DNA from: Streptomyces chattanoogensis
GTDB taxonomy: Bacteria > Actinomycetota > Actinomycetes > Streptomycetales > Streptomycetaceae
Assembly: GCF_001294335.1 (NCBI RefSeq)
Contig: NZ_LGKG01000013.1
Span: 124,001 to 188,000, forward strand
Length of the DNA: 64,000 nucleotides
Direction: 5' to 3'
The notes under the pieces: model-generated
The model's database searches: none
The model's input: the letters and a program-made list of their open reading frames with translations, nothing else
Told to the model about the DNA's origin: nothing
Program-made: the position numbers and the translations under genes
Part shown: one piece after another, positions 49,232-60,291 of the stretch
Position numbering within the stretch: position 1 is the first letter of the stretch
How the letters are laid out: each line of letters begins with the position of its first letter

Positions 49232-49338
49232 GTCGTTCCCAGGCTAGGCCAGGGCCCGCCGGACGAAGGCTTCCTGGGCCGCCGCGAAGGACGCCCAGGG
49301 GGCTCCGACCCCTCCTCCTCACACACCACACACGCAAA

Positions 49339-49365
49339 CGGCCCCGGACGAGGAGCCCGAGGCCG
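49339..49365 (-). terminator. Terminator of tRNA-Thr transcript
   Basis: On the minus strand CGGCCTCGG (49365-49357) pairs with CCGGGGCCG (49347-49339), 9-nt loop, followed by TTTGCG, about 50 bp past the tRNA. Confidence 0.6.
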
Positions 49366-49416
49366 AACAGAACGCTTCCCCGGGGAGAAACCCCAGGTCA
49401 GCGCCGCGTACACAGA

Positions 49417-49489
49417 GCCCCCTGTCGGATTCGAACCGACGACCTTCGCTTTACAAGAGCGGCGCTCTGACCAGCTGAGCTAAGGAGGC
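49417..49489 (-). tRNA. tRNA-Thr (anticodon UGU)
   Basis: 73 nt. Acceptor stem GCCTCCT / AGGGGGC, D-loop AGCTCAGCTGGTCAGAGC, anticodon loop CTTGTAA (TGT), and T-arm GGTTCGAATCC are all present; the stems pair with one weak pair in the anticodon stem. CCA is not encoded. Confidence 0.95.
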
Positions 49490-49629
49490 GTGCGTGAAGC
49501 AGTGTACCCAGGCGTACCGGATGCCCGTCGCCCTAATTCCCGGGACCGCCGGGTGGCCGGGAAATTTCGTGACCCAAGAGCTACTGACACGGCGCCGCGC
49601 CGAGGGTAGCGTCACGGCCAGTCCACCGT

Positions 49630-49645
49630 GGTGGACTACACCACA
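49630..49645. promoter_or_regulatory. dre-like site upstream of msiK
   Basis: GGTGGACTACACCACA resembles the DasR consensus AGTGGTCTAGACCACT at 12 of 16 positions and is itself nearly palindromic. It lies 52 bp before the msiK start. Confidence 0.4.
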
Positions 49646-49696
49646 CCTTTACTCGGATCGTCCGGCACGTTCCTGCCGGTGAAGGGACATATCACC

Positions 49697-50833
49697 ATGG
49701 CTACGGTCACTTACGACCAGGCAACCCGTATCTACCCGGGTTCCGACAAGCCCGCCGTCGACAAGCTCGACATCGCGATCGAGGACGGCGAGTTCCTCGT
49801 CCTCGTCGGCCCCTCCGGGTGCGGCAAGTCCACCTCGCTGCGGATGCTCGCGGGGCTGGAGGACGTCGACGGCGGCGCCATCCGCATCGGGGACCGCGAT
49901 GTCACGCATCTGCCGCCCAAGGACCGGGACATCGCGATGGTGTTCCAGAACTACGCGCTCTACCCGCATATGACGGTCGCCGACAACATGGGCTTTGCGC
50001 TCAAGATCGCCGGGGTGCCGAAGGCGGAGATCCGGCAGAAGGTCGAGGATGCGGCGAAGATCCTGGACCTGACCGAGTACCTGGGGCGCAAGCCCAAGGC
50101 GCTTTCCGGCGGCCAGCGGCAGCGGGTGGCGATGGGGCGGGCGATCGTGCGGGAGCCGCAGGTGTTCCTGATGGACGAGCCGCTGTCCAACCTGGACGCG
50201 AAGCTGCGGGTGCAGACCCGTACGCAGATCGCGGGGCTGCAGCGGCGCCTGGGGATCACCACGGTGTATGTCACCCACGACCAGGTCGAGGCCATGACGA
50301 TGGGCGACCGGGTCGCCGTTCTGAAGGACGGGCTGCTGCAGCAGATCGACTCGCCGCGGAACATGTACGACCGGCCGGCCAATCTCTTCGTCGCCGGATT
50401 CATCGGGTCGCCGGCGATGAACCTGGTGGAGGTGCCGATCACCGACGGCGGGGTGAAGTTCGGCAACAGCGTGGTGCCGGTGAACCGCGAGGCGCTGGCC
50501 GCGGCCGCCGACAAGGGTGACCGTACGGTCACCGTGGGCGTGCGGCCCGAGCACTTCGAGATCGTCGAGCAGAACAGCGCTGCGGCGAGGTCGCTCTCCA
50601 AGGAAGCGGCGGACGCCCCCGCGGGCCTGGCCGTCACGGTCAATGTCGTCGAGGAGCTCGGCGCCGACGGCTACGTCTACGGCACCGCGGAGGTCGGCGG
50701 CGAGGTCAAGGACCTGGTCGTACGGGTCAACGGCCGCCAGGTCCCGGAGAAGGGCACCCAGCTGCACGTCGTGCCGATGCCGGGTGAGACGCATGTGTTC
50801 TCCACGTCGTCCGGCGAGCGGCTCAGCGACTGA
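49697..50833 (+). CDS. msiK: Multi-sugar ABC transporter ATPase MsiK
   Basis: 378 residues. Walker A (GPSGCGKST), signature LSGGQRQRV, Walker B (VFLMDEPLSNLD) and the H-loop (YVTHDQVEAMTMGD) precede a C-terminal regulatory OB domain, as in MalK/UgpC. MsiK powers several carbohydrate importers in Streptomyces that lack their own ATPase (cellobiose, chitobiose, maltose types). ATG 49697 has AAGGGACAT ahead. There are no permeases beside it, matching its shared role. It may serve the orphan lipoprotein at 17.7 kb. Confidence 0.95.
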   Translation: MATVTYDQATRIYPGSDKPAVDKLDIAIEDGEFLVLVGPSGCGKSTSLRMLAGLEDVDGGAIRIGDRDVTHLPPKDRDIAMVFQNYALYPHMTVADNMGFALKIAGVPKAEIRQKVEDAAKILDLTEYLGRKPKALSGGQRQRVAMGRAIVREPQVFLMDEPLSNLDAKLRVQTRTQIAGLQRRLGITTVYVTHDQVEAMTMGDRVAVLKDGLLQQIDSPRNMYDRPANLFVAGFIGSPAMNLVEVPITDGGVKFGNSVVPVNREALAAAADKGDRTVTVGVRPEHFEIVEQNSAAARSLSKEAADAPAGLAVTVNVVEELGADGYVYGTAEVGGEVKDLVVRVNGRQVPEKGTQLHVVPMPGETHVFSTSSGERLSD

Positions 50834-50850
50834 CACAGGCGTGCGGTGAC

Positions 50851-50886
50851 GGCGGCAGCGCCGGGGTCCCACCCGGCGCCGCCGCC
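50851..50886 (+). terminator. Terminator after msiK
   Basis: 15-bp stem GGCGGCAGCGCCGGG / CCCGGCGCCGCCGCC with one mismatch, then GTTCTT, 18 bp past the stop. Confidence 0.75.
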
Positions 50887-51098
50887 GTTCTTCGTGGCGG
50901 AGAGTGACAGAACAAGCGCCACTGCCCCATCGCGGCGCCCGCTACACCCGCCACGCCGCCAATCGCCCACAAATACCCCGACAGAACCGGCTTTTCGTAC
51001 CGGTTCGTCAACCTCATAACCGCATCGACGGGCCATTTCGTCCCTCGATAAGGTGACCAAATGTCGCCAAATCATCACTGCTCGCTACCATCGCGACC

Positions 51099-51524
51099 GT
51101 GAACTCAGCAGCTCGCCGCATCGGCCGAACTCTCGCTCTTGTCCTGCCCGTCGTCCTCGTCCTCTCCGGGACCCTCGCGGTCACCCGCGTCCCGTGGGCG
51201 TCGACGGCGACCGACTCGCAGGTACTGACCGCAGCCTCCGGAAAGGCCTCCACCAAGGCCGGCCGGCAGGCCGCCATGGCCCCGCAGGAGATCCTTCGGG
51301 ACCGCCTCCTGCTCGACCTCCAGGAGAAGGATCCCGGATACGCCCTCACCAACCTCCAGAAGGAGATGAACGCACGGCCCTCGCTGGCCAGGTACTGCAC
51401 CGGCATCGCCGAGAGCCTCGGCCGCGCCGCGGTCGCCAAGTACGGTGCCGCACACCGCGCCCAGGCCTACTCCCGCCCGGTCTGCGACACATCCTTCGCC
51501 TCCGGCGTGGCCGCCGCCCAGTGA
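51099..51524 (+). CDS. Small secreted or membrane-tethered hypothetical protein
   Basis: 141 residues. A basic N-terminus and hydrophobic segment (LALVLPVVLVLSGTLAVT) form a signal or anchor, followed by a soluble helical part ending with two Cys (CTGIAESL and PVCDTSF) that could form an extracellular disulfide. I do not recognise a family. GTG 51099 gives the best signal sequence. The 31-bp gap to the nucleotidyltransferase gene suggests co-transcription. Confidence 0.7.
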   Translation: MNSAARRIGRTLALVLPVVLVLSGTLAVTRVPWASTATDSQVLTAASGKASTKAGRQAAMAPQEILRDRLLLDLQEKDPGYALTNLQKEMNARPSLARYCTGIAESLGRAAVAKYGAAHRAQAYSRPVCDTSFASGVAAAQ

Positions 51525-51554
51525 CCTTGGCGCGCACCGCATAGGGTGCGAACC

Positions 51555-52283
51555 ATGGCAGACGCCCCGCACCCGTATCCCACGCAGGCCGTGGTCCTGG
51601 CCGGGGGCCAGGGCTCACGTCTTCGCCCGTACACCGACGACCGGCCCAAGCCGATGGTCGAGATTCCCGGGACCGGGACCCCGATCATCGGCCACCAGCT
51701 GAAGTGGCTGGCCGACGAAGGCGTCACCGACGTCGTCATCTCCTGCGGCCGTCTGGCCGGGGTGCTCCAGGACTGGCTGGACCGGGCCCAACTGCCCTTG
51801 CGGGTCACGACCGTTGTCGAGACCGAACCGCTGGGCCGCGGCGGCGGACTCAAACACGCCGCCGCCTCCCTCCCCCGCCCGGAAGAGCCCTGGTACGCCA
51901 CCAACGGCGACATCTGGACCCGCTTCCCGCTCCGTGAGATGGCCGCCTTCCACCGCGAGCGCGACGCCGATGCCACCCTCGCGCTGGCCCGCCCGCGGAT
52001 CCCCTGGGGCGTCGTCGAGACCGACGCCTTTGGACACATCCTGGACTTCATCGAGGCCCCGCCCTCCCCGTATCTCGTCAACGCGGGCGTCTACGCCTTC
52101 TCCGCGGCCTTCCGGGACCTGCTGCCCGCCCGCGGCGACCACGAGCGCACCACCTTCCCCCGCCTCGCCCGCGAACGCCGGCTCGCCGGCTACCCGCTCC
52201 CGCACGGGGCCTACTGGCGCGCCATCGACACCGCCAAGGACCTCGACGAGGCCGCCAAGGAACTGGGTACGCAAGGGCGTTGA
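51555..52283 (+). CDS. Sugar-phosphate nucleotidyltransferase family protein
   Basis: 242 residues. The nucleotide-binding AVVLAGGQGSRLRPYTDDRPKPM and metal-binding NGD (YATNGDIWTRF) motifs are intact, as is a substrate-site NAGVYAF motif. It is shorter than full RmlA or GDP-mannose pyrophosphorylase and lacks a left-handed beta-helix, so it is a MobA/RmlA-like short form. It would make an NDP-sugar; the sugar is unknown. ATG 51555 is close to the previous stop. Confidence 0.87.
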   Translation: MADAPHPYPTQAVVLAGGQGSRLRPYTDDRPKPMVEIPGTGTPIIGHQLKWLADEGVTDVVISCGRLAGVLQDWLDRAQLPLRVTTVVETEPLGRGGGLKHAAASLPRPEEPWYATNGDIWTRFPLREMAAFHRERDADATLALARPRIPWGVVETDAFGHILDFIEAPPSPYLVNAGVYAFSAAFRDLLPARGDHERTTFPRLARERRLAGYPLPHGAYWRAIDTAKDLDEAAKELGTQGR

Positions 52284-52375
52284 ACCCCGGCGTGTGGCGC
52301 GTGGCACTTCGCCGTGGCACCGCTGGGCGGCCCTGCGCCCGCTAGCGCCGCCCGTAAGCGCCCGTGAATGCGGCT

Positions 52376-52409
52376 GTCCCCGGCCACCGTACTGACGGTG
52401 GCCGGGGAC
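52376..52409. terminator. Bidirectional terminator
   Basis: Perfect 15-bp stem GTCCCCGGCCACCGT / ACGGTGGCCGGGGAC with loop ACTG, between convergent nucleotidyltransferase and DoxX genes. Confidence 0.85.
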
Positions 52410-52440
52410 AGGCGCGCGGCGCGGTCCGGTCGGTGATCGG

Positions 52441-54066
52441 CTACAGGAGGCCGCCCAGCGTGCCGCCGCGCCCGGAGTCGCTGTCGGAGCCGGCGGGGCT
52501 GCTGCTCGTGCCGCCCGTGGTGCCGCCGCCCGTGCCGCCGGAGCTCGGCGTGCTGTGGCTGGGGACGGAGGTGCGGGACGGGACGCGCTGCTGCGGCGGA
52601 CCGCTGGTGGTCGCGCCGCCGGGCTGGGCCGCGCCGCTGGTGGTGCCGGCCGTGGGCACCGTCGAGGCGGACGGCCGCCCGACGCCTGCCTTGTGCGAAG
52701 CCCCGGCGGACGGTGTGCCGCGGCGCTTCGGGGTGCCGAAGCCGGCGCGGTGCCGGGAGCCGGGCCGGGTGGTCTTCTTGCCGGCCTTCGGCAGCGGCGA
52801 ACCGGGCAGGTTGTTGATCGCGGGCTCGCCCGGCCGCGGTACGGGAGCGACCGTCGCCGACCGTACGGCGCCGCCGAGCAGCGACCCGATGAGCAGCGTC
52901 AGCCCGGCCACCACCGCGGTCATCACGGCGCCGCGCCGCAGCACCCGGCGCCGCAGCTCGCCGACCTCGACCCGCGGGCCGAGCCGCCGCCAGGCCTCAC
53001 CGGCCAGCCGCCCGTCCATGGAGTAGACCGGGGCGCCCGCGATGATCAGCGGGCTCCAGGCGGCGAGGTAGATGATGTCGGGGGCGTCGTAGGCCGGGAC
53101 GGTGCGCCAGCTGACGGTCATCAGCAGCGCCGCGGAGAGCAGCGCGCCGATCGACGCGGCGAGCCGCTGCCACAGTCCGCAGATGGTCAGTACGCCGACG
53201 ACCACCTGGAGGAAGGCGATGGTCAGTCCGGCGCCGACCGGGTGCGAGACGGCGAAGTCGCGCAGCGGCACCGCCAGCTCCCAGGGGTCCAGCGACAGCA
53301 GCCACTTGACCATCGAGCCCCGCTCTCCGCCGTCGAAGTAGACGGGGTCGCAGAGCTTGCCCATACCGGCGTAGACGGAGATCAGGCCGAGGAAGATGCG
53401 CAGCGGGAGGAGGACGACGCCGAGGTTCATGCGGCGTCCCGGGTAGTAGGCGTGGCGTACAGAATCGCCGCCGCGCCGCTTGGTGTCGTAGGAGTTCCGG
53501 GCCTCGAAGCGGCCGTCGTCCCCGTCGTCGTAGCCGTCGTCGCGGCCGTCGTCGGCGTGGCCGCCGTCGTCGTAGCTCCGGTCGGCGAAGGCGCTGCCGA
53601 CGGGGCGTACGCCGCGCAGCAGGGTGTTGTCGGATTCGAGGGGGCTGCGCTGGCCGACCACGGTCTGGGCGGGGGCGGGGGCGTCGTCGACGCGGATCCG
53701 GGGCAGGACCTGGGTCGTCCCGACGTCCTCGCCCTGGCCGCTGTCCAGGCCGTTGTCCAGACCGATGCCCGCGTTGCGTACCGCGTGCAGGAGTTGGGTG
53801 GTGGCGCCGGCCGTGCCGCCCGGGGCCGTACGGCCGCTCCACACCACGGGCGCCCGCCGTCTGGCGGGAACGGACGCCCCCCGGATGACGGGGATGCGCG
53901 CGGTGTCGACCGCGGGCGCGGCGAGCTGTACACGGAAACTGGCGTGGTTGACGATGACCTGCGCGGGATCGCACGGCACCTTGACCGAGCTCAGGATGGG
54001 CTCGTCATCGAAGCCCGGCGAGCGTCCCCCCGTAGGCGTGCGGGGTGTTCTGGTGTCCACGCTCAT
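52441..54066 (-). CDS. DoxX-family membrane protein with long disordered flanks
   Basis: 541 residues. The first 210 are hydrophilic, with Asp/Tyr/Gly-rich repeats around 165-190. A DoxX core follows (about 215-390, several hydrophobic segments: LRIFLGLISVYAGMGKL, GLTIAFLQVVVGVLTICGLW). The last 120 residues are Pro/Thr/Gly/Ser rich. DoxX proteins are linked to oxidative-stress and thiol-quinone chemistry. Repeated GTCGTC-type codons give the Asp-rich tract. It is upstream of the rlmB strand group but separated by about 150 bp. Confidence 0.82.
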   Translation of the reverse strand: MSVDTRTPRTPTGGRSPGFDDEPILSSVKVPCDPAQVIVNHASFRVQLAAPAVDTARIPVIRGASVPARRRAPVVWSGRTAPGGTAGATTQLLHAVRNAGIGLDNGLDSGQGEDVGTTQVLPRIRVDDAPAPAQTVVGQRSPLESDNTLLRGVRPVGSAFADRSYDDGGHADDGRDDGYDDGDDGRFEARNSYDTKRRGGDSVRHAYYPGRRMNLGVVLLPLRIFLGLISVYAGMGKLCDPVYFDGGERGSMVKWLLSLDPWELAVPLRDFAVSHPVGAGLTIAFLQVVVGVLTICGLWQRLAASIGALLSAALLMTVSWRTVPAYDAPDIIYLAAWSPLIIAGAPVYSMDGRLAGEAWRRLGPRVEVGELRRRVLRRGAVMTAVVAGLTLLIGSLLGGAVRSATVAPVPRPGEPAINNLPGSPLPKAGKKTTRPGSRHRAGFGTPKRRGTPSAGASHKAGVGRPSASTVPTAGTTSGAAQPGGATTSGPPQQRVPSRTSVPSHSTPSSGGTGGGTTGGTSSSPAGSDSDSGRGGTLGGLL

Positions 54067-54217
54067 CTAACCGAGTGACCCGCGGTTAAGACACTGCCTT
54101 GACCGGTTCGATCTGTCCGAGACCCGTCAAAAGATCGGGGGATATGAGCACGTGGCACGGAGGGTCAGGCTTTGCCCCGGGATGTGGCGGTCGTCGCACC
54201 CCGGGGCCGCACTCCGC

Positions 54218-55171
54218 TCAGCCGCGGCGGCGCGCCGCCTCCCACAGGACGACACCGGCCGCGACACCGGCGTTCAGCGACTCCGCGCCGCCCGGCATCG
54301 GGATCCGCACCCGCACGTCGCAGGTCTCGCCGACCAGCCGCGACAGGCCCTTGCCCTCGCTGCCGACCACGATGACCACCGGGCCGTCCAGCGCCTCGAC
54401 GTCCTGCAGCTCCAGCTCGCCGTCCGCGGCGAGGCCGACGACCGTCAGGCCCGCCTTCTGGTACGCCTCCAGGGTGCGGGTCAGGTTGGTGGCGCGGGCG
54501 ACCGGCGTACGGGCCGCGGTGCCCGCCGAGGTCTTCCAGGCGCCGGCCGTCATCCCGGCCGCGCGGCGCTCCGGCACGACCACGCCGTGGCCGCCGAAGG
54601 CGGAGACGGAGCGGACGACGGCACCCAGGTTGCGCGGGTCGGTGACGCCGTCCAGCGCGACGATCAGCGGGTCCTCACCGTCGTCGAAGGCGGCCGCGGC
54701 GAGGTCCTCCGGGTGCGCGTACTCGTACGGCGGGATCTGTGCGACCAGGCCCTGGTGGTTGAGCCCGTTGGTCATCCGGTCCAGCTCGGGCCGCGGCGCC
54801 TCCATGAGGTTCATCCCGCGGTCGGCGGCGAGCTGGAGGGCCTCGCGTACCCGCTCGTCGCTGTCGATGAACTGCTGGACGTAGAGCGTGGTGGCGGGCA
54901 CGCCCTCGCGCAGCGCCTCGACTACCGGGTTACGGCCGACGACCAGCTCCGCGGTGCCCTTGGCGCCGCCGCGCCGCGGGGCAGGGCGGCGCGCCGCGGC
55001 CTGCTTGGCCTTGGCGTTGGCGACGCGGTTCTTGACGTGCCCCTTGCGTGCGGAGGCGGGCGGGGTCGGGCCCTTGCCCTCCAGGCCCCGGCGCCGCTTA
55101 CCGCCACTGCCGACCTGGGCGCCCTTCTTGTTGGACGTGCGGCGGTTCCTGCGCTGGCTGTTGCCGGCCAT
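54218..55171 (-). CDS. rlmB: 23S rRNA (guanosine-2'-O-)-methyltransferase RlmB (TrmH/SpoU family)
   Basis: 317 residues. A strongly basic disordered N-terminus (1-70) is followed by the L30e-like substrate-binding domain ([16 protein letters not shown]) and the SPOUT knot: [34 protein letters not shown] and [20 protein letters not shown]. It methylates G2251-type guanosine in the ribosomal P-loop using SAM. It is adjacent to cysS, its usual partner in actinobacteria. Confidence 0.94.
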   Translation of the reverse strand: MAGNSQRRNRRTSNKKGAQVGSGGKRRRGLEGKGPTPPASARKGHVKNRVANAKAKQAAARRPAPRRGGAKGTAELVVGRNPVVEALREGVPATTLYVQQFIDSDERVREALQLAADRGMNLMEAPRPELDRMTNGLNHQGLVAQIPPYEYAHPEDLAAAAFDDGEDPLIVALDGVTDPRNLGAVVRSVSAFGGHGVVVPERRAAGMTAGAWKTSAGTAARTPVARATNLTRTLEAYQKAGLTVVGLAADGELELQDVEALDGPVVIVVGSEGKGLSRLVGETCDVRVRIPMPGGAESLNAGVAAGVVLWEAARRRG

Positions 55172-55287
55172 GGGTCACCTGTTTCTTCACTGCTCTCGAC
55201 GTCTCGCGACGTGGAGTGGGTACGTACGTATGGATTGAGTGTCGCCCGCAGCCACCGGGAAGGGCGAATCCGGCTGGTGGCCGGGGG

Positions 55288-56679
<1,392 letters not shown>

Positions 56680-56802
56680 GGAACCAGGGTAGTCGGAAGC
56701 AAGCAGTGCCCCGTGACCCGTCGGCGGCGGGGTCACAGAACCGTGACACTCGCCCCATTTGCGGCGCCCCGCGGACGCGGATCCCCGGACGTCTCCGGCT
56801 CT

Positions 56803-57207
56803 CTATATGCGGCCGACCACCTTGCGCGGGGTGATCCGGATGACGACCCGCTCGGCGTCCTCGCCCGCCGCCGGGTTGAACTCCGCGTACCGCTTCCCTG
56901 TGTACTTCTGCGACAGCTCGTCGATCAGCGCCTGGCCGCCCTCGGTGGTGAGCGAGGCCGAACCCCGGACCTCGGCGTAGGTGTACGGGGCGTCGAAGGG
57001 CTGGATGACGACCGAGACGCGCGGATCGCGGCGGAGGTTGGCCTCCTTGCGGCGTCCGACGGTCGTCGAGATCAGCAGATCGTCACCGTCCCGCTTCACC
57101 CAGACCGGGGAGACCTGGGGGCTGCCGTCGGGCTGGATCGTCGCCACGGTCACGAACACCGGGGTGTCGAGGAGCCGCTTGAGGTCGTCGGAGAGAGTGG
57201 CAGTCAC
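56803..57207 (-). CDS. PPOX-class F420- or FMN-dependent protein
   Basis: 134 residues. VFVTVATIQPDGSPQVSPVW and DDLLISTTVGRRKEANLRRD are the conserved blocks of the small split-barrel PPOX family (F420-dependent enzymes, TIGR03618-like). GTG 57207 follows AGGACCCTCCC, matching the family N-terminus (VTATLSDDLKRLL). The function is probably a small-molecule or cofactor reductase; the substrate is unknown. It stands between cysS and ispF. Confidence 0.88.
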   Translation of the reverse strand: MTATLSDDLKRLLDTPVFVTVATIQPDGSPQVSPVWVKRDGDDLLISTTVGRRKEANLRRDPRVSVVIQPFDAPYTYAEVRGSASLTTEGGQALIDELSQKYTGKRYAEFNPAAGEDAERVVIRITPRKVVGRI

Positions 57208-57293
57208 GGGAGGGTCCTTCCTGTGGGCCGTTGCTCCCCTCAACACCCGTACCCGGCACGGCATTCCCCCGCGGCGCCGCCCGTGCCACCGGT

Positions 57294-57815
57294 TCAGCCC
57301 GTACGGACCACCAACGCCGTCGCCACCGCCGCCAGCCCCTCGGCGCGGCCCGTCAGCCCCAGCCCGTCGGACGTCGTCCCCGAGACCGAGACCGGCGCCC
57401 CGACCGCCGCCGACAGCGCCTTCTGCGCCTCGTCCCGCCGCTTGCCGACCTTGGGCCGTACGCCGATGACCTGCACCGCGACATTGCCGATGGCGAACCC
57501 CTCGGCCCGTACGATGCGCGCGGCCTCGGCCAGCAGCGTCACGCCGGAGGCGCCGGACCACTCGGGGCGGCCGGTGCCGAAGTGCGCGCCGAGGTCGCCG
57601 ACGCCGGCGGCCGAGAACAGCGCGTCACAGGCGGCGTGCGCGGCCACGTCGCCGTCGCTGTGACCGGCCAGGCCGAATCCGTCGCTGTCGGCGGCGTCCC
57701 AGAGCAGCCCGGCGCACCACAGCTCCCGGCCGTGCTCGAAGGCGTGCACATCCGTGCCGATGCCGACGAGGGGGATGCCCGCGACGGGTGCGGGGGTGGG
57801 CTCAGACATAGCCAT
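57294..57815 (-). CDS. ispF: 2-C-methyl-D-erythritol 2,4-cyclodiphosphate synthase
   Basis: 173 residues. The zinc site [12 protein letters not shown] (Asp, His) and the [17 protein letters not shown] motif are diagnostic; the C-terminal [19 protein letters not shown] is the conserved end. It cyclises CDP-ME-2-phosphate in the MEP isoprenoid pathway. GGAGGG precedes ATG 57815, and the start overlaps the end of ispD by 14 bp. Confidence 0.97.
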   Translation of the reverse strand: MAMSEPTPAPVAGIPLVGIGTDVHAFEHGRELWCAGLLWDAADSDGFGLAGHSDGDVAAHAACDALFSAAGVGDLGAHFGTGRPEWSGASGVTLLAEAARIVRAEGFAIGNVAVQVIGVRPKVGKRRDEAQKALSAAVGAPVSVSGTTSDGLGLTGRAEGLAAVATALVVRTG

Positions 57816-58548
57816 CGGTGGCCCTCCTGCGGGCGAGTACGGCCTCGGCCAGGACGAGGTCCAGCGGCCGGGTCACCTTGAACGCTTCCTCGTGGCCGGG
57901 CACCACCACGACCGGCTGCCCGAGCCGTTCGACCAGCCCGGCGTCGTCGGTGGCACCCTCGCCCTCGACGACGGTGTCATGCGCCTTGAGCAGGGTCTCG
58001 CGGTCGAAGCCCTGCGGCGTCTGCACGGCGCGCAGCAGGGCCCGCTCAGGGGTGCCGACGACCGGCTCCGGGGTGCCCTGCGGCTGGGGCTCGACCTGCT
58101 TGACGGTGTCGGCGAGCGGCAGCGCCGGGACGACGGCGGGCGCGCCGGCGCGTACCGCCGCGATCACCGCGTCGACCGTGTCGACGGGGACCAGCGGGCG
58201 CGCCGCGTCGTGCACCAGCACCGCGTCGATGCCGTCCGGCAGCGCCGCGAGTCCGCGCCGTACGGAGTCCTGGCGGGTCTCGCCGCCGGGCACCACCAGC
58301 AGGTCGGTGCGGTCGCTGAGCGGGTGCTCGTCGAGGAGGTGGCGGACCTCGGTGGCGCCGTCGGGCGGGGCGACCACCACGACGAGGGAGACCGCGCGCG
58401 AGGCGGCCATCGCGCGGACGGCGTGCACCAGCATGGGGATGCCGCCCAGGGCGCGCAGCGCCTTGGGGGCGCCGGGGCCCAGCCGGACGCCGCGGCCGGC
58501 GGCGGGGATCACGGCGGCGGTGCGGAGGGGGCGGGAGGGATCTGACAT
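57802..58548 (-). CDS. ispD: 2-C-methyl-D-erythritol 4-phosphate cytidylyltransferase
   Basis: 248 residues. The nucleotide-binding [24 protein letters not shown] and VHDAARPLV motifs are intact, as is the [14 protein letters not shown] segment. It makes CDP-methylerythritol from MEP and CTP. ATG 58548 has GGAG upstream; the preceding in-frame region lacks homology. Its 3' end overlaps ispF, so the two are coupled; carD is next upstream on the same strand. Confidence 0.96.
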   Translation of the reverse strand: MSDPSRPLRTAAVIPAAGRGVRLGPGAPKALRALGGIPMLVHAVRAMAASRAVSLVVVVAPPDGATEVRHLLDEHPLSDRTDLLVVPGGETRQDSVRRGLAALPDGIDAVLVHDAARPLVPVDTVDAVIAAVRAGAPAVVPALPLADTVKQVEPQPQGTPEPVVGTPERALLRAVQTPQGFDRETLLKAHDTVVEGEGATDDAGLVERLGQPVVVVPGHEEAFKVTRPLDLVLAEAVLARRRATDGYV

Positions 58549-58922
58549 CGATGGCTCCGGAGTCCGGGGCGAGCCCGGAATTGGCGCAGACAGGTTTGTT
58601 TCCTCGGCCGAGGTGGGTATGGCCTCAGCGTGCCGGGCGCGACGCCTAGACCGGACCCTTCCGTGACATCGGTCGAGGCAGCTGCCCGGGCCCGGCACGC
58701 CATTGGTGCGTATGGCGGGCCTTCATCACTTCTCATCCGGTGCGGACGGCGCCGTTGTACCGCAGATATGCCGCAGCGCCCGGCAACAGACCGCTCCGTC
58801 GGGGAGTCGATCGTCACTCGGGCACCGCGGCATTGCTACGTCGCTTTACGCCATATCACGCTTGAGCAGGGATGCTGCTTGACCGTGAACGCTGGGCATT
58901 GCGGTTTTGGCGCTGTGCGTCG

Positions 58923-59405
58923 TCAGGACGCGAGGACCTCGTCGAGCAGAGCCTCGGCCTTGTCTTCGTTGGTGTTCTCCGCGAGGGCGAGCTCGCTCAC
59001 CAGAATCTGGCGCGCCTTGGCGAGCATCCTCTTCTCACCGGCGGACAGACCGCGCTCACGCTCACGACGCCACAGGTCGCGAACCACCTCGGCGACCTTG
59101 ATGACGTCGCCCGATGCGAGCTTCTCGAGATTTGCCTTGTAGCGACGGGACCAGTTCGTCGGCTCTTCGGCGTACGGTGCACGCAGCACCTCGAAGACCC
59201 GGTCCAGCCCGTCCTGACCAACCACGTCGCGTACGCCGACGAACTCCGCATTGTCCGCTGGCACACGAACAGTCAAGTCGCCCTGGGCGACCTTCAGCAC
59301 CAAGTAGGTCTTGTCCACGCCTTTGATCTGGCGAGTTTCGATGGCCTCGATCAGCGCGGCCCCGTGATGGGGATAGACCACGGTGTCGCCAACCTTGAAC
59401 GTCAT
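58923..59405 (-). CDS. carD: CarD-family RNA polymerase-binding transcription factor
   Basis: 160 residues. An N-terminal RNA-polymerase-interacting Tudor-like domain ([20 protein letters not shown]) precedes a helical DNA-binding domain with the conserved Trp ([17 protein letters not shown]). CarD stabilises open promoter complexes in actinobacteria and is usually essential. ATG 59405 follows GGAAGGGG, and the additional upstream codons are not conserved. ispD-ispF follow 374 bp downstream on the same strand. Confidence 0.96.
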   Translation of the reverse strand: MTFKVGDTVVYPHHGAALIEAIETRQIKGVDKTYLVLKVAQGDLTVRVPADNAEFVGVRDVVGQDGLDRVFEVLRAPYAEEPTNWSRRYKANLEKLASGDVIKVAEVVRDLWRRERERGLSAGEKRMLAKARQILVSELALAENTNEDKAEALLDEVLAS

Positions 59406-60291
59406 GTGACAGGTACCCCTTCCGTGGCTATCCATGCTAACACGGGACGGGACCGTTCTGAATGGCGTTTTCGCAGGTCAGGGCATATCTCGGGGCTTGA
59501 CAACAGCGGTCGGAACGTGCTTCAGACGGTCTCTTGATGCGGGTATTCGCAGGTGGGAGGGGCTTCTCGGGCGAGCGGAATCCCGCCCGTCACACACCCG
59601 GAACGGGATGATCCACAGGCCGAACGTCCCGTTTTGCGGGGATCCGTATGAGCGACTTCAGCTACTCCGTTCGGTTGCTCGCGGGGCCTCCGGCTCGATT
59701 CCGGAATTGATCAACATCCGGCGGCCGAGCGTGATGATCAATTCCCGAAGAGGGGCGCATTCCCCGCGAATACTGCTTTTCACCGGGGGAAACGGACCGG
59801 CCGCCGGCCGGCCGGAGTCGTGAAAGACAGTGGGCGAAGTCCTGGGGAATATTCAAACCGAGTTCTCGGGACACGCCGGGGAAGGGACGGGGAAGACGCC
59901 GGGAAGAGATCGGGATCCGTCCGGTGATTGTTGTTCCGGGTGCCGGATGATGTTGATGTTGCCTTCCGGTGTGTTGCGGGGCGTTCGTGTGATCGCTTCC
60001 CCGGGGCCGGCTCCCGGCGCCCGCCCGCCCGGCACCGGACGCTCCATCAGACACCCCCCGCCGCCCTGCCCCCAGCGGCCCCCGGCGCCTTGCGCGGGGC
60101 GTGTGATCGCGCTGGGGGCGGGTCGGGTGCGGCGGCGCGAGGACGGCTCGGTAACCTAGCGGCGCTGACACACCCTTAGGGCGGCTTTACGTGCCCGTCG
60201 CCATGACGCGTACGCAACGCCGCCCCAGCCGCCCATCCGCGACCGGGCACGAAGTTCGGCCGCCGTAGCTCGTCAAGGAGATGCCGCCGCC
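59406..60291. other. Long intergenic region between carD and the lipoprotein gene
   Basis: 886 bp with no convincing protein gene. It contains the divergent promoters and a GGAATTGATCA...TGATCAATTCC inverted repeat at 59703-59745. Low-complexity G/C-rich stretches account for the short reading frames there. Confidence 0.6.
59703..59745. repeat. Inverted repeat GGAATTGATCA / TGATCAATTCC
   Basis: Perfect 11-bp arms at 59703-59713 and 59735-59745, loop 21 nt, unusually AT-rich for the region. Function unknown. Confidence 0.7.

Noticed and set aside
49417..49489. tRNA-Thr as an integration site for a mobile element
   Set aside because: No integrase gene or duplicated tRNA 3' end was found next to it in this window.
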